Shown here one piece after another: positions 37,612 to 50,227 of a stretch of 64,000 nucleotides of DNA. The position numbers were made by a program, and so were the translations under genes. Below the pieces are notes generated by a model, which saw only the letters and a program-made list of their open reading frames with translations, was not told the DNA's origin and ran no database searches. How positions within the stretch are numbered: position 1 is the stretch's first letter; every line of letters begins with the position of its first letter. The DNA is from Paraphysomonas bandaiensis (Eukaryota > Chrysophyceae), in NCBI GenBank assembly GCA_965644295.1, contig CBFFRP010000461.1:1-64000 (forward strand). The letters run 5' to 3'.

Positions 37612-40260
37612 AATGGTTGGACGGCTCTTCACTATGCTGCCTTTGAAGGTCGCAGAGATATATGTGCATATCTCATAAGGGAAGGAGCAGACACTAATAT
37701 AAGAAACACTGTAAGTAACCCCCGTATGCATACATACATACATACATACATTCAAGATATGAGGGCTCATATGTAAGTATTCATATTATATGTACTTCAC
37801 TGACTCATTCTGTGAAAGGCGATATGAATATGCGGCGATATACAGTGTCACTTCTTCTTATGATATATGTTATTTTGCAGAATGGAAGGACTCCTGTTGA
37901 TGTGGCAAGGAATGATGCGACGCGTAATATCATCAGAAATGCACATGTTAGTATGTATACTGTATGTGTTCATCTTATTCGTAGAACCAGAGATATAACC
38001 TCATTGGAATCATATGTGTATTGTATAGGCTGAGAGACAGAGGCAGCAAGAGAAGGAGGCTGCTGCTGCCGCTGCTGCAGAGGTATGTGTAATATGGTGA
38101 TGTAGTTATATGGTATGATATGTTGATAGTATTGGTATAGTTGGTGTATTATATATAGGTATCGAATATGTTTGGTTGTTATTGAGTTTGTGTGTACTGT
38201 ATAGACTGAGAGGCATAGGCAGAGACAGCAAGATGAGGAAGCTGCTGCTGCGGCTGCTGCAGAGGTATGTGTGATGGTGATGTAGTTATGTGGTATATTG
38301 ATAGTATTGGTATGGTTGGTATATTGGTAAAGGTGTCCAATATGTTTTGGTTGCAATTGAGTATGTGTGTACTGTAATGTATAGGCTGAGAGGCAGAGAA
38401 AGGAAGTGGAGGAAGCTGCTGCAGAGGTATGTGTGATATGGTGATGTAGTTATATGGTATGATATGTTGATAGTATTGGTATGGTTGGTGTATTATATAT
38501 AGGTATCGAATATGTTTTGGTTGTAATTGAGTTTGTGTGTACTGTATAGACTGAGAGGCATAAGCAGAGACAGCAAGATGAGGAAGCGGCTGCTGCAGAG
38601 GTATGTGTGATGGTGATGTAGTTATGTGGTATATTGATAGTATTGGTATGGTTGGTATATTGGTATAGGTGTCCAATATGTTTTGGTTGTAATTGAGTAT
38701 GTGTGTACTGTAATGTATAGGCTGAGAGGCAGAGAAAGGAAGTGGAGGAAGCTGCTGCAGAGGTATGTGTGATATGGTGATGTAGTTATATGGTATGATA
38801 TGTTGATAGTATTGGTATGGTTGGTGTATTATATATAGGTATCGAATATGTTTTGGTTGTAATTGAGTTTGTGTGTACTGTATAGACTGAGAGGCATAAG
38901 CAGAGACAGCAAGATGAGGAAGCGGCTGCTGCAGAGGTATGTGTGATGGTGATGTAGTTATGTGGTATATTGATAGTATTGGTATGGTTGGTATATTGGT
39001 ATAGGTGTCCAATATGTTTTGGTTGTAATTGAGTATGTGTGTACTGTAATGTATAGGCTGAGAGGCAGAGAAAGGAAGTGGAGGAAGCTGCTGCAGAGGT
39101 ATGTGTGATATGGTGATGTAGTTATATGGTATGATATGTTTGATAGTATTGGTATGGTTGGTGTATTATATATAGGTGTCGAATATGTTTTGGTTGTAAT
39201 TGAGTTTGTGTGTATTGTACAGGATGCACTGCCGAAGTCTTTCTTCGCCATACATGATTTGGCCGGTGATTTACAATCCCTAAAAATCGCCGATCAGGAG
39301 CAGGAGACAGCGCAAGAGAGGGCTCGCCTGGAGAGAGAACGACAAGCTCGCATGAGAGTGTGTTGTGTGTGTCTAGATGATGAGGTAGATGTGTGCCAGG
39401 GACTTCAGTGCGAAGGAGAAACTCGACATTTTACTTGCGAAGTTTGTCTTAACGCTTATGTCAAAGCTGAGGCCACGTCAGAGAAGGGACGACGTCGACT
39501 AGTTCATATATGGGATATATCTGGGCAACGAGACCTTTACCTTCGAGGCAATAAAGAAGATATTCTGAGGGAGTTCAAGCAAGTAGCTAACAGCACGGAG
39601 CTACAAAAGCCTTGGCCCAACATGAGGGCCCCTGACTTTGAAGGGGTTTGGGAGGAGCGAACAGATTATGGTGGCGAGTTCCGAATCATGTGTCCCTACC
39701 ATTCTCACGGGTGTAATGTGGGTCCCTTCGATTCCCATAAAGTGGTACGGCTATTAACAGAAGAGGTTCACCGTTTGTATCAACGCAGTGAGCGTGAGCT
39801 TGTTGCCTGGCGGGAAAGTTGCCAATTCGAAGAGGCTCAGCGGCTGGAGAAGATTCGCCTCGCCGCCTTATCCGAGAAGGACAGAGCGATACAAACTCAC
39901 AGTAACTACATTAGGGATTGTATATTGTCGCTCAGATGTCCGAGATGTGCGTGGCTGTTCACTGCAGATAGCTTAGACTATGACCATTGTCTAGCTCTTT
40001 ATTGCCCGAATTGCAACTGTGGTTTCTGTGGGTACTGCCTTTACGACTGTGGCGACGATGCCCACCAACACACTGCCAATTGCAAATACAATAACCGTAA
40101 ACCTAGTGTATTTACCCGTCGGACGGACTATGAGGAGTCCCAGCGGCTTCGCAGGACGGAGTCGTTGAAAGCCTACTTAGCTACTATTCGTGTGGGAATT
40201 CGTGAGGAGGTAGAAAACGCTGTGACGGAAATCATTTCAGCATTAGCGATCACTATCTAA
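37612..40260 (+). CDS. 3' exons of the ankyrin gene: ankyrin exon 5, coiled-coil exons, RBR-type zinc domain
   Basis: Ten phase-0 exons: 37612-37710 (99 nt, ankyrin repeat like exons 2-4), 37881-37946 (terminal ankyrin half, NGRTPVDVARND), 38029-38082, 38205-38264, 38385-38426, 38550-38600, 38721-38762, 38886-38936, 39057-39098 (each a short Glu/Gln/Arg/Ala coiled-coil block, AERQRKEVEEAAAE type), and 39223-40260. The last exon encodes a linker, a RING-like CCVCLDDEVDVC...HFTCEVCLNAY and a C-terminal LRCPRC...HCLALYCPNC...FCGYC...HQHTANC cluster, which fits an RBR/IBR ubiquitin ligase. Together with 8591-9588 this makes a roughly 680-residue ankyrin-coiled-coil-RBR protein. Confidence 0.8.
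38385..39098 (+). repeat. 336-bp tandem duplication containing two coiled-coil exons
   Basis: Exon starts repeat at exactly 336 bp: 38385, 38721 and 39057 for the 42-nt exon, 38550 and 38886 for the 51-nt exon. Introns between them are almost identical as well. This is a recent tandem amplification of exon pairs that keeps the reading frame. Confidence 0.9.
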
Positions 40261-40375
40261 TATGCTGTGGAGCGATGAGAAGTTATGATATTTATACGTT
40301 GGATCACATTATTGCACCCACACACTACTGTTCTTCTGATAGTGCTCCCCAACGAATACACAAACTATACTTGAA

Positions 40376-41973
40376 TGGGAAATATTATTCAACCTAGTCA
40401 AATTGGTTGAATTACCTAGTCACACTATTTTTGGTTGAATAACCTAGTCAAAGTAATAAACGATTCAACCTAGTCATTTTTAGTTATAAACCTAGTCATA
40501 AAATGTACTCACATATAACTACGCATTAAAGAACAATGAAGTCACACAGCAGGTAAAAAGTGAAACCAACGCAGCATAGATCAGGTCAAAGCAGAGTTAG
40601 AGTATACAACAAGAGATATTTCATAGTAGCATAGACAGAACTCCACCGCTCAAGTAGCATAAACAGGAATAATCTCTGCTTCGTTCTCTGAACAGAATAT
40701 CCATATATTTCTTCAAGTTCCCTTCTAACCAAACGTCATGAAATCTTGCCGTCTGGGGGGTTATCAGTGTCACATATATTTATATCAATTACAATGCACA
40801 GATATGACAACTAAACAACATACTCAAATGATTGGTTACGAAACCAAAACGCATCTTGAAAGGATTTGCAGTTCGTCCGATATATCGTAGCTGAAAGATT
40901 CTGCCTGTCCAAGATACTTGCTCCCCATCATAGGAAATATTACTGGCTCGGAGAGCATCTAAACACACCTACCAACATCAATAAGAAGTACACATTTTTA
41001 TAAGCTGCTTGAAGGAGTGTAGCTTATATATCATATATATTCTAGTTATAGATTAATACTCATGGAATCCCCCAGTCAGTTGTCACAGTCTGCGGAAGAA
41101 GAAGAGCTGATCAACGAGGTTGTTGACAAAACTCCAGATACATCATCAGATCTTCCAAGTTCCTTGGAAAAACGACCATTTTTATCTTCAGACGAAGAAG
41201 ATACTGGCGATTCTGATGACGAAGAAAGTGATTTTGAGGAGCCCATCTTCACGCCTCCTAAGAAAAAACGGGGATTTCAGTGGCACAGAATTTCGGGAAA
41301 AAAAGCTCTCGAAAGTTTTGTAAGAGGCCACAGCTGGTACAGTCCCCTTAGAAATGGTGTCGTGCGGAAGTGTGTTGCTCACCGCGATTGTGAGCACTAT
41401 GTTAAACTGCTTACAAATGGAGAGCTCTACGAGCGAGGTGCACACAGCACCTCACCGAATATAAATGTGTCCACGTTAAGGGGTATTTCCCCCCTTATTA
41501 TAGATGAAGTGGATGAAAAGCTTCGAGGTGGCCTGAAGCCCACCTTCATTCAAAACTTTTACAAGAACCACGACGTGTCGGTTCTCGGATGCCCCTGATG
41601 ACATACTTCCACACCCTAAGATTGTTGGGTTCGATGTCCATGAAATGAAGGAGGCTGTCGAACTTCACCGGACTTGGTCACGAGAAACTGCGCATTTCTC
41701 GTTCGATTGCGAAGACGAAATGTGATGCATTGCATGTGTACAATAGATGCATTTGCATTAATTGATGGCTAGAGTATGCTCCCATGTTTGAGTAGAAGTT
41801 ATTATTTTTGACTAGGTGAATACCTTAAAACACCTAGTCAACCTAGTCATTGTAAACTGAAAATATGAATTATTAAATGACTAGGTTTTTCACCTACTTG
41901 ACTAGGTTTTTACACCAATTTTGGTGTGACTAGGTAGTTCAACCATTTTGACTAGGTTGAATAATACATCCCA
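40376..41973 (+). mobile_element. MULE-type DNA transposon, 1.6 kb, internally deleted, with 8-bp target duplication
   Basis: Terminal inverted repeats of about 120 bp: TGGGAAATATTATTCAACCT at the left, its counterpart ending ATTATACATCCCA-like (AATAATACATCCCA) at the right, both filled with CCTAGTCA motifs. The element is flanked by TACTTGAA at 40368-40375 and at 41974-41981, an 8-bp target duplication. Inside is an ORF at 41062-41598. The region just after the ORF (41578-41740) matches the 3' coding part of the fragment at 4720-4880. No DDE core is present, so it needs a transposase supplied elsewhere. Confidence 0.85.
41062..41598 (+). CDS. Remnant MULE transposase N-terminus (zinc-binding domain), core deleted
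   Basis: 178 codons. An acidic N-terminus (SDEEDTGDSDDEESDFEEP) is followed by KKKRG and a domain with VRKCVAHRDCEHYVKLL...GAHST, a C-C-H-type pattern like the FLYWCH/WRKY-class DNA-binding domain of MULE transposases. It then passes to KLRGGLKPTFIQNFYKNH and terminates soon after, where homology to the transposase 3' end resumes out of frame. The catalytic core appears to have been deleted. Confidence 0.5.
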   Translation: MESPSQLSQSAEEEELINEVVDKTPDTSSDLPSSLEKRPFLSSDEEDTGDSDDEESDFEEPIFTPPKKKRGFQWHRISGKKALESFVRGHSWYSPLRNGVVRKCVAHRDCEHYVKLLTNGELYERGAHSTSPNINVSTLRGISPLIIDEVDEKLRGGLKPTFIQNFYKNHDVSVLGCP

Positions 41974-42259
41974 TACTTGAATATTTCCAAGCCGCTGAAT
42001 ATATGCTATTGGCATGTTGCGTGCTGAGGTTAAGTGTATACTGTCCCTTATACTGTCACACAACAATTATGATTACGTAATAAAATAAAATGATAAAGTG
42101 ACGGTGTACAAACATCCAAGCTTCTATGAAATAAGATTTACAACTAGTCTTAGTGTTTAGTGAGATGTATACACTTCGTATTAGTTAGAAGATAAAACTT
42201 GTAATAAACTCCATATAAGTAACGAAGCCTAATGATCTAATGATGTAACATATTATATA

Positions 42260-42703
42260 TTGAAAGTCTTACTATTAGCAATAGGCGTTAAGAATCTGCA
42301 CCGATGAATGCTAGTCAAGCTAGTTAGACTTCTACCTGTAACTAATCAGTACAAACGCTATTATCGTACTATTTAACGTTACGGAAACTGCTTGTGTGTC
42401 GCCACAAGCACCAAGGTGCAACCACTTCCGCTCTGAGTTCTTAAGGTGAACATTCCGGATGCTAGCCTTCAGCAGGCAGCCCAATACTCTTGTTACCCTT
42501 CAGGTGGGCTCATTTCCGGATGCCTGTTTATTCGTCAGTGCCCAAAGACGTCTACACAAGTGGCACTTATTGGTGTCCTTTGTACCACACAAGCATTCGG
42601 CTTTGAATGGGCAGAACAATATCTGTTGACTATGTTTGCGGCTCACGTTAGTTTCCCAGTGTGAATCTCTCCGGTACTTATCCCCCAGAACAGAACACCA
42701 CGA
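42260..42703. repeat. Dispersed repeat family, copy 2
   Basis: Second copy of the repeat at 5439-5923, about 90 percent alike by eye with small deletions. It keeps the GCACCAAGGTGCAACCACTT and GACGTCTACACAAGTGGCAC blocks and the same end (CAGAACACCACGA). Confidence 0.65.
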
Positions 42704-42873
42704 TGTTGTGTTTTGCTGTTTGTGAGCAATTAAAAAAATACAGTAGTAGCTAACTGTATTATGAGAACCAATGAAATGATAGCCATTGTAGACTTTGTTC
42801 TGCTCTTTGGTTGAAAATACAGTCCAACTAAAAGTTACACCTTGCTAGCTCTCACGCCACTCCATGCGTTTGT

Positions 42874-42938
42874 TGTAGGACTATCCACCTACATACAGAA
42901 GGTATAATACCTTCTGTATGTAGGTGGATAGTCCTACA
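42874..42938. repeat. Perfect 65-bp palindrome
   Basis: Two 32-bp arms (TGTAGGACTATCCACCTACA... and its exact reverse complement) around a single A. It could extrude as a cruciform or fold as a hairpin RNA. Confidence 0.95.
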
Positions 42939-44530
42939 CTGTTGAGGCCGTGACTCCATTCTACCGGACTCAGCTGCTGTGTGTACTACACCACAATGCA
43001 GATGAGTCTCTTGTCAACTCCATCGACTCACTTCCTCAAACTAATTCAGTTTTATCATGCGCCTGCACCTCTGCAGCACCGCTATACGTACCCTCCTACC
43101 ACCTCATTCGAGGCAGGTATCTACGAACCCGAACCTCAATCTTTGCCCTGGCTGCATATTGGGTTCACACGGTGGATTCTATGGAGCTTTGAAACTCTTT
43201 AAAGCGTGAGTGCAGCCTCATGATGTATGACTACTCTAGTGCTGTTTGAGCCAATTCTGTAACCCTAGGGGTGTATGCAGTAGTGGTTTTAGTAGAGAGG
43301 AGATACATACAACAACTGTGGTAGAAGCAACATTAAGATAAGAACATCAAAAGACAACATGATTATTAGATTCAATAAGGGGGAATGATCTAGCTACAGG
43401 TCGTTTGTCTGTTTAATAAGAGTAGACGTATCAACAATAAGTATGAGTTTCCTTGTCATAATATGTCATATAACTAAATATAGAATGCAGTTATAATAGT
43501 AATAGACCTACTTGAGATATAGAATATATACAAGCATAATAAGTGTATAAGACAGAAGCAGAAGTAGTATAGGATACCTGGTAATGGAAGTACATACTAC
43601 ATGACTCGTGGACCTGTACTTAGATATCTCAACTTTTCATTTCTTAATTTTTTGAGCAGACTGAAGTATATATAGTCCAATGTATTGCAATACAATATAT
43701 TGTTTCCTAGCCCTTGGATACCCAATAGCTGGTGCCGTTATTACATTTGACGGATATCATTTTTCAACTTCCTTAAAGTAGCTAACATACCTGAAGGTTG
43801 GCCTTCTTGTGTAGCATAATCAATGACCCATAATCAATTACAGTATACAAAGCATCTTTTGCTTCATGAGAACTTCTAGTCCTCCATCACGTGCGCATTA
43901 GACATAAGTCTGTTTGTAAGCTCATCCACTTTAAGATCGATGACGTCTGGATTATCTTTAGCAAGTACCCAGTTGACCAGCTGCTTATCACTGAGTGCTC
44001 CACAAGTTTTGTTGTTACCAGAGTTTAAGGGTTCGTGTCTTCCTGCTTCCAGGCTCACGACGCTTCATTGTTCCTTCAATTCTTATTATTATCTCCTGCT
44101 AGCATTGAGTACACTACAGTAATGATCCAGCAGGAGCATCATAGTTGCGGATAGATTCTGGAGTCTGCTTGGATTTTGGAGCAATTTCTGGTTTTCTTTC
44201 ATTTTTATGTGATTTTCCGGGTTTTTTAGTCTTTGGCTTTTCTAAATTGGGCTGAATGAAATACAATATCTGGATATTCGGTATGGAATAGAAAATAGGT
44301 GTTTTCTATAGTGAAGCGAAAAATAAGGATTTTGTAGAATGGTAATCTCATTTTCCTGGAGTTTTACACCAAAACTACCTATTTTCTAAGTAGCTCTACT
44401 CATTTATTATACTGAAATTTGTACAGATATATACTACATGGACACCATCCCACACCATCCCACCCATAGCGTTCCATAGACACACAGGGCTGCATTAACA
44501 AGCAAGCAATTATACATATATATTGCACTA
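42939..44530. other. Gene-free stretch between repeats and the CNNM gene
   Basis: No convincing gene. A 60-codon minus-strand frame at 43876-44058 (SDKQLVNWVLAKDNPDVIDL) could be a terminal exon but stands alone. Near 43676-43720 an AATACAATATATTG...CCTAGCCCTTGG block resembles the ends of the MITE-like repeats elsewhere in the window. Confidence 0.3.
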
Positions 44531-46452
44531 ATGGTTGATACAGACTCAGGGGGTGTCTCCTACATGGATTGGGATACTGTATTTAACGTAGGGATGGTTG
44601 TGGCATGCATAACATGTGCTGGTCTAGGTGCGTCGATCTCATACATACATACACATCTCACTTATATACATATACAACAGCGGCAGGTCTGACTATGGGT
44701 CTTTTATCACTTGAAAAAAGATCTCTTGAAGTTAAAACTATGATAGCGCATCCTGAAGAGGCAGCAGCAGCAAGCGCAGTGCTTCCTATAATACAAAAAC
44801 ATCATCTGCTGCTGGTCACGTTACTCTTATGTAACGCAATAGCTAATGAAGCATTACCCATATTTCTTGAAGAACTTGTACCTAATTATGTTGCTGTGAT
44901 ACTATCTGTTACACTTGTATTAATATGTGGAGAAGTAAGTTCTAATCATGGCGCCCATGTTATATTCTCATGAGTTTTTCAGATTATTCCATCTGCACTG
45001 TTCACTGGACCAAACCAGCTGATGATTGTTGCCTCACTCAGGCGAGTGGTGAACTTTCTTATGTATGTTATGTACCCGGTTGCTTTCCCTATCAGTAAAG
45101 TGTTGGATTGGGCATTTGGAGAGGAGGAGGAAGAGTTCATTTCGAGGAACGAATTTGAGGCACTCATGATTCTACAGAGTCCTAGTCACAAAAATGAGTT
45201 CGCCCAAGGGTCGTTATGTAGAATCGAGAGGTCAGTGTGATGCTGAACGCATCTTTGTATTTTGAACTCACTATTTTGTATCCCAGTGACTGTTCTCCGG
45301 ACTGTGACAGTGCCGCACCACCACGAAGAGCACCGCATAAACTCAGTCGTGATGAGGTTCATGTTTCTACTGTATCACTGTATTGTCGTTAAGAGTTATA
45401 TCCGTAGGTCGGAATTATGACTGGTGTTCTTAGACTTTCACAATTAACTGCTGGGGACGCTATGATCCGCATCAAAGATGTATGCATGATATCGTCCGAT
45501 ATGACGTTAGATGAGCGGTGAAGTGTTGTTCTGGCATGTGCGTATGTGTCAATAAACTACTATTCCAGGTGCCTACAGCTCATTCAGGAGCAAGGATACT
45601 CTAGAATTCCAGTCTTCAATGAAAAGAACAGAAAATTTATTATGGGAATCCTTTTGGTGAAAGAACTTATTGTGGTGAGACCTGGCGTTTGGTATTGTTT
45701 TGCGTTGGTGGTCCGTGTATGTGTCTATCGACGCAACGTATAAGTACAGTAGACGGCGTGCTAAGTTTTTCTTTAGGTGAACCCATCTCTAAAACGCCCT
45801 TTAGTTAGTCTCCCGTTGCGGGAACCGGTTGTGATCCATCCAGATGAGGATTTACTAGAAGTACTCAACATCTTCCAGGAAGGAAAGTCGCATATGGCAC
45901 TGGTATCGGCGGATCCCGAGACCACTCTACGATGTATACAGCAGAAAGTGTGTAACTTTATTTAATACGGTATTGATCTCACATTATTTGAATGTGTGAT
46001 AGACTCCACCCACTACCCACGAAGCAGAGGTGCTTGGCATAATAACTCTAGAGAATGTGCTGGAAAAGATAATACAGGAGGAAATATACGATGAGATGGA
46101 TACGAATGCCACTTCACGACGTAGCAGGAAGAGTATCAAGGTGATCTCGCGTGCATCTCTTGCAGAGCCACACCTACACCGCATAGTCCCACATACATTG
46201 AGACGTAGTGCATCTGGGAAGGTCCCGAAAAAGGACGGAGAGACAACTCCACTAGTGGATAAAACTACATCTGGTTATGGTACTCGACCTAGGCGTGATT
46301 CAAAATCTGCACTTCCTGTCCAACTGAACCCCAAAACAAATGAGAGAAAGATAAGAATTCGTCACTACAAGTCGGATGTTATTGACACTGCAAATATGGA
46401 GAAAAAGAAAGTAGAAGACATTGTCCCGTACTATGATGATTCTTTTGTTTAG
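44531..46452 (+). CDS. CNNM / CorC-type transporter (DUF21 plus CBS pair)
   Basis: Eight exons: 44531-44621, 44681-44934, 44983-45230, 45287-45356, 45408-45517, 45569-45674, 45777-45947 and 46003-46452; all junctions are GT-AG and keep frame. The DUF21 membrane part contains AAGLTMGLLSLEKRSLEV and several hydrophobic helices (LLLVTLLLCNAIANEALP; VAVILSVTLVLICGE; LMYVMYPVAFPISKVLDW). It is followed by an acidic EEEEEFISRNEFEAL segment and a CBS pair (GDAMIRIKDVCMISSD; YSRIPVFNEKNRKFIMGI; HMALVSADPE...LGIITLENVLEKIIQEEIYDEMD). The family transports or regulates Mg2+ and other divalent cations at membranes. A basic tail follows. About 415 residues. Confidence 0.9.
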
Positions 46453-46805
46453 GCATATTGTATTTCTATTTTAGTAGGACGACACACATTTATTTGAGGT
46501 GTTAACTCATGGATGACGCTTGATAAGGACAGTGAGCTGAGTTATTCGGTGTATACTTCGTTCTTATTTGATTGTTGTAGTGTTGTATGTTTTTCATATA
46601 ACTAATAGTACTGATCAAAGTTACTACGATATACTATATTGCAATAGTATTGTTGGGCTAGTTCCAAAACCTCCATCAAAGAATTGCAATGAATCTAACA
46701 CTACTACAGGTTACAAGAAAGTATTCAATATGCAATATTAACATATTACATTTACATTTCTCATTGAAAGAGCGTAACAATATTTGCACATGTAATAATG
46801 TCTAT

Positions 46806-48820
46806 TTAATTTCGCTGTTCCAATCGTTCAGTTTTCCAGTGAACTATGGTTTCTTTGTGTTCGTCTACATACTGCCACTTTGAATCTACCAAAAATCTAA
46901 ACGTGTTCATTATGCACACTATGTGCTCGAGATTCGAGAAATATTTCATTTCCACTTCCGGATTTACTGTCTCACTGGAATGGCCTTGACTCCTCGTCCT
47001 TATAATACCGCTGTCGAAAAGTTCCTTTATCTTTTTCACATCCGTTCCGCTGGAATAGAGAAAAATATATTAGGTTGGGGTTACGTTGGTGCATTCTACA
47101 TACCTGCTATCAGAAAGTACTTCCTGATAGTACTCTCTGCCGCGCACAGTACAAGCTGCTGCTAGCCTTACTTCTACAGCAGCTAAAGGAAATGCACTAT
47201 CGCACTGTTGAACAGACTTAGCTGAATTTAAAACTTCTTCGAGCATTGCGATTAACTCTTCCAGCATACGCATACGGTACCTACAAAAAAATGTGAGAAT
47301 GAGAACGTCTCAAATTATATAATAGTGCACCCTACTTGGACATATGCTTCCTCACAATATTATCTACACAACCGTCATCGTTGTCGGCGGAGACATGAAC
47401 TTTGTTGTTACGAAACAGTGGTTTACTACTAGTAGTTTCAGCATGCACGGTTGGTCGGAGATTGGAAGGGATAAAGTAGTAACCCTCTCCTGGGACTTGT
47501 GTTAGAAGAATGTTGATGATATCCTCACAAAATAGAACATCTGCTCTAGAATCCAACCACTCCATCAATAGAGAGGCGCTAGTACGGATAGCAGAAAGAG
47601 AGTTCTCCATAGGACATTCAACAAGGCACTTTCTCCAGCATTCCCACAGGCCACTGTTCGCATCATTCCTGTATCTCCCGAGTTCCATATCACTCCACTG
47701 ATCCTTCCCACTCCCACACACTGCGTCGCAAAGATCATTCGCGGTCACTGAACCAGCAAACTTCCTTAATGAATCCACAGTAATGCGTACCACTGAAGGG
47801 AGTACAACATAGTGGGTGCCAGCAGGATGGTGCGCATCGAGTTGACAAAGCATTTCGTCAGCAACAGACATGTCTATTGTTTTCATAGCTCGGTTATCAG
47901 TAGAATTTGGGAATACGCTCGTCTGATAACCATAAGCGCGCTCGAACTCTGTTATAAACGCCAGTTGGGTTGCAGTTTGTACTGTACCAGGCCTATGCGG
48001 ATATATGAGCAATTTAAGTAATATACGTTCACAACTATTATACCTCTTGGACCTCACTAGCTTAACGGCTTCTTCTGCTGATATGCCTTTCCTCGCCATA
48101 ACAAGACATGCAACTACGATACCCGTACGACCGAAGCCAGCGTGACAATGGACAGCAACCTGCAATATAATCTAAAGCACAGTACAATACAATCAGAAAA
48201 GGTTAAACCTTCCCGCCTTCTACTAGTTCTGCCATACAAACTCGGATGATGTTTTGAGTCATTGAAATAGAAGGGGCAGTCATATCTCGCCACGCAAAGT
48301 TAAAATGCTTTACTGAAATAACAGTTAGTTGTTCTATATTATACAAGGTATCGGTATTCATACTTCCTACTCCCATAAGTTTTTCTGGTGAATACGGAAA
48401 TCCTGAGGGCTTTAGACCAAATCCACAAAAAGGATGTTCTCCAGGCTCTGTTAAATTGACGACAGCAGTAATATTTGATGATCTAAACTGATCGAGAAGA
48501 TTAATAGTTTCGAACAGCTCATCTGCGGGTCGTTGCATAGCTAATATTTCATCTGTAATCCAATTACAATGAAACTTCTCTATAGCTGGATTAATAGCGA
48601 TAAGATAAGCATCTTTTCCACAACGTTTGCAGAGTACTCCACGACAAAATGTGCATCTCACTGTCTCTTTTAACTCCCACTTCCTTGGACGACATATGAA
48701 CCTTCCTTTCTCTGATGAACTCTCTTTTTGAGATAAGTTCTTACTACTGTTATTAGATTCAACACTCATTGTTGCAGTTGATGATGGATATGCCCTTAAT
48801 GGGCTTATAGATGATCTCAC
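46806..48820 (-). CDS. PTPDC1-like dual-specificity/tyrosine phosphatase
   Basis: Four exons on the minus strand: 48820-48209, 48159-47336, 47280-47104 and 47049-46806; frames agree across all three GT-AG introns. Translation could start at 48820 or at the in-frame ATG 48769 (MSVESNNSS). The phosphatase signature CHAGFGRTG (C-x5-R) starts exon 2, preceded by ITAVVNLTEPGEHPFCG and followed by SAEEAVKLVRSKR, as in PTP-domain-containing protein 1. The N-terminal exon carries CTFCRGVLCKRC, an extra Cys-rich patch. The C-terminal half is poorly recognised. PTPDC1 relatives are linked to cilia and centrosomes; a role here is not shown. About 610 residues. Confidence 0.8.
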
Positions 48821-49946
48821 TGCACTGCTTGACTATGAAAATGTTTGTGTGGATTGAGAGGGAAGTTACAGCAATACTTATAGGGAATACAGTAGTATAC
48901 AGTCAATGTAGTTTTGATTGAGGGGTGGATAATGGTGGATATGTATGTATAGTTACGCTGTAGGGACAAAAAAAACTGAAGAATCTTCTTGCATGTTATT
49001 CCACTCGCCAAATTATCAGAATACAGTGAAATATACTGCCGTATACCGTGTATATACCCAGTCGTTTCATTCGCCAAATTACTAGAATACAGTGAGGTAT
49101 ACTGACGTATACCGTATATCTACTATAGATATGATGGAGTGAGGAAAGATACTGCCGCTACTCGTGCATGCGTGCTCTCTCACGCTCTCAGTAACCTGCA
49201 TAAATCACTGGTACCATGCCTGAATTTGAGATTTGCAGCTAATAGCTACTGTCATTGTCACTTACTTGAACAGTCATCAATTCGAAAAGATGTGTGCAGT
49301 ATGGAGCGATTGCAAGGTAACACGGTGGTGAATATACCAGTGTAGGTCAAAGTGTTAAGTGTACATTTTATAAATATATTTTGGGCTGACTGAAGAGAGT
49401 GATGTATGCTATCTAAAGTGCTGGTAGTTTTCAGACGGATGGGTTAGTGGAAGTTTCTCTGGAAAGCTTGTGAAATTGTGAAAACTACAACGTACAACAA
49501 CAAGTAAATTCAATGTGTCATCATCATGATTGCTTTTGCCAAAATAGTTATATTTAACAACGGGAAATAAGAAGACTGTATCGTTCCGCGCGAAAAATTA
49601 GACAGGGGATTATACTCCTTATCCGCAGGTTAAATTGTAGCATATCCTAATGATGTAGCTAATTGTAGTTTGCTTGCTGTAAGAATAAGTAGGTGTTCCC
49701 TGTTTAACATTAAGAAAAATAATGAAAACTCATATTACTTCGAATTAATGGTATATATTTTGTATGCTTAGGGGATAGGGGATAGCAAATGCACTAGATC
49801 AACTCAAAACAATAAACTCCCATGTTTCTATGCTTTTCTACCAAACTATGTGATTAGGCAAGTGTACTTCTACCACAGAAGGATACTGAGGGAGTTGTAA
49901 TTAGTACGTAAGTGTGATAAAGGATGTGAAAGTTGTAGCCGCATTG
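48821..49946. other. Intergenic stretch 5' of the phosphatase gene
   Basis: No gene seen. Contains a near-direct repeat (AATACAGTGA.ATATACTG.CGTATACCGT at about 49018-49050 and 49086-49118). Confidence 0.4.
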
Positions 49947-50227
49947 CAGGGATAGGGAACAATATATTGTATTGGAATACATTGCACAATATATTGCAAT
50001 ATATTGTAAAATATATTGATTGGTGGACTGGTCAAATATTCCATCAATAGTGTTTCTGTTAAAAGAGCTCACAATACTATTGCAATACATTGCAATCAAT
50101 ATTATGATAGTCATATAAGAGAAGATTCTCAACTGTAGGGTGCAAAATGGATATAAATAACCGAGAAATTGATTACAACATTACGACGGATAATGAAGCT
50201 GATGTTGACAATGCGACTAAAAATCTT
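49947..50227. repeat. Duplicated 270-280 bp segment, copy 1
   Basis: Starts CAGGGATAGGGAACAATATA and ends GACTAAAAATCTT. Near-identical to 52625-52891 except for a length difference in the AATATATTG run. Both contain the same truncated frame (MDINNREIDYNITTDN) at 50147 and 52811. Probably a mobile or recently duplicated segment. Confidence 0.85.

Noticed and set aside
38179-39251. Long minus-strand frames of Ile/Tyr/Gln/His repeats
   Set aside because: Shadows of the 336-bp tandem repeat and similar introns of the plus-strand ankyrin-RBR gene, whose exons have proper splice signals and coding logic.
43876-44058. Sixty-codon minus-strand ORF
   Set aside because: Composition looks protein-like but it stands alone without splice partners or recognised domain.
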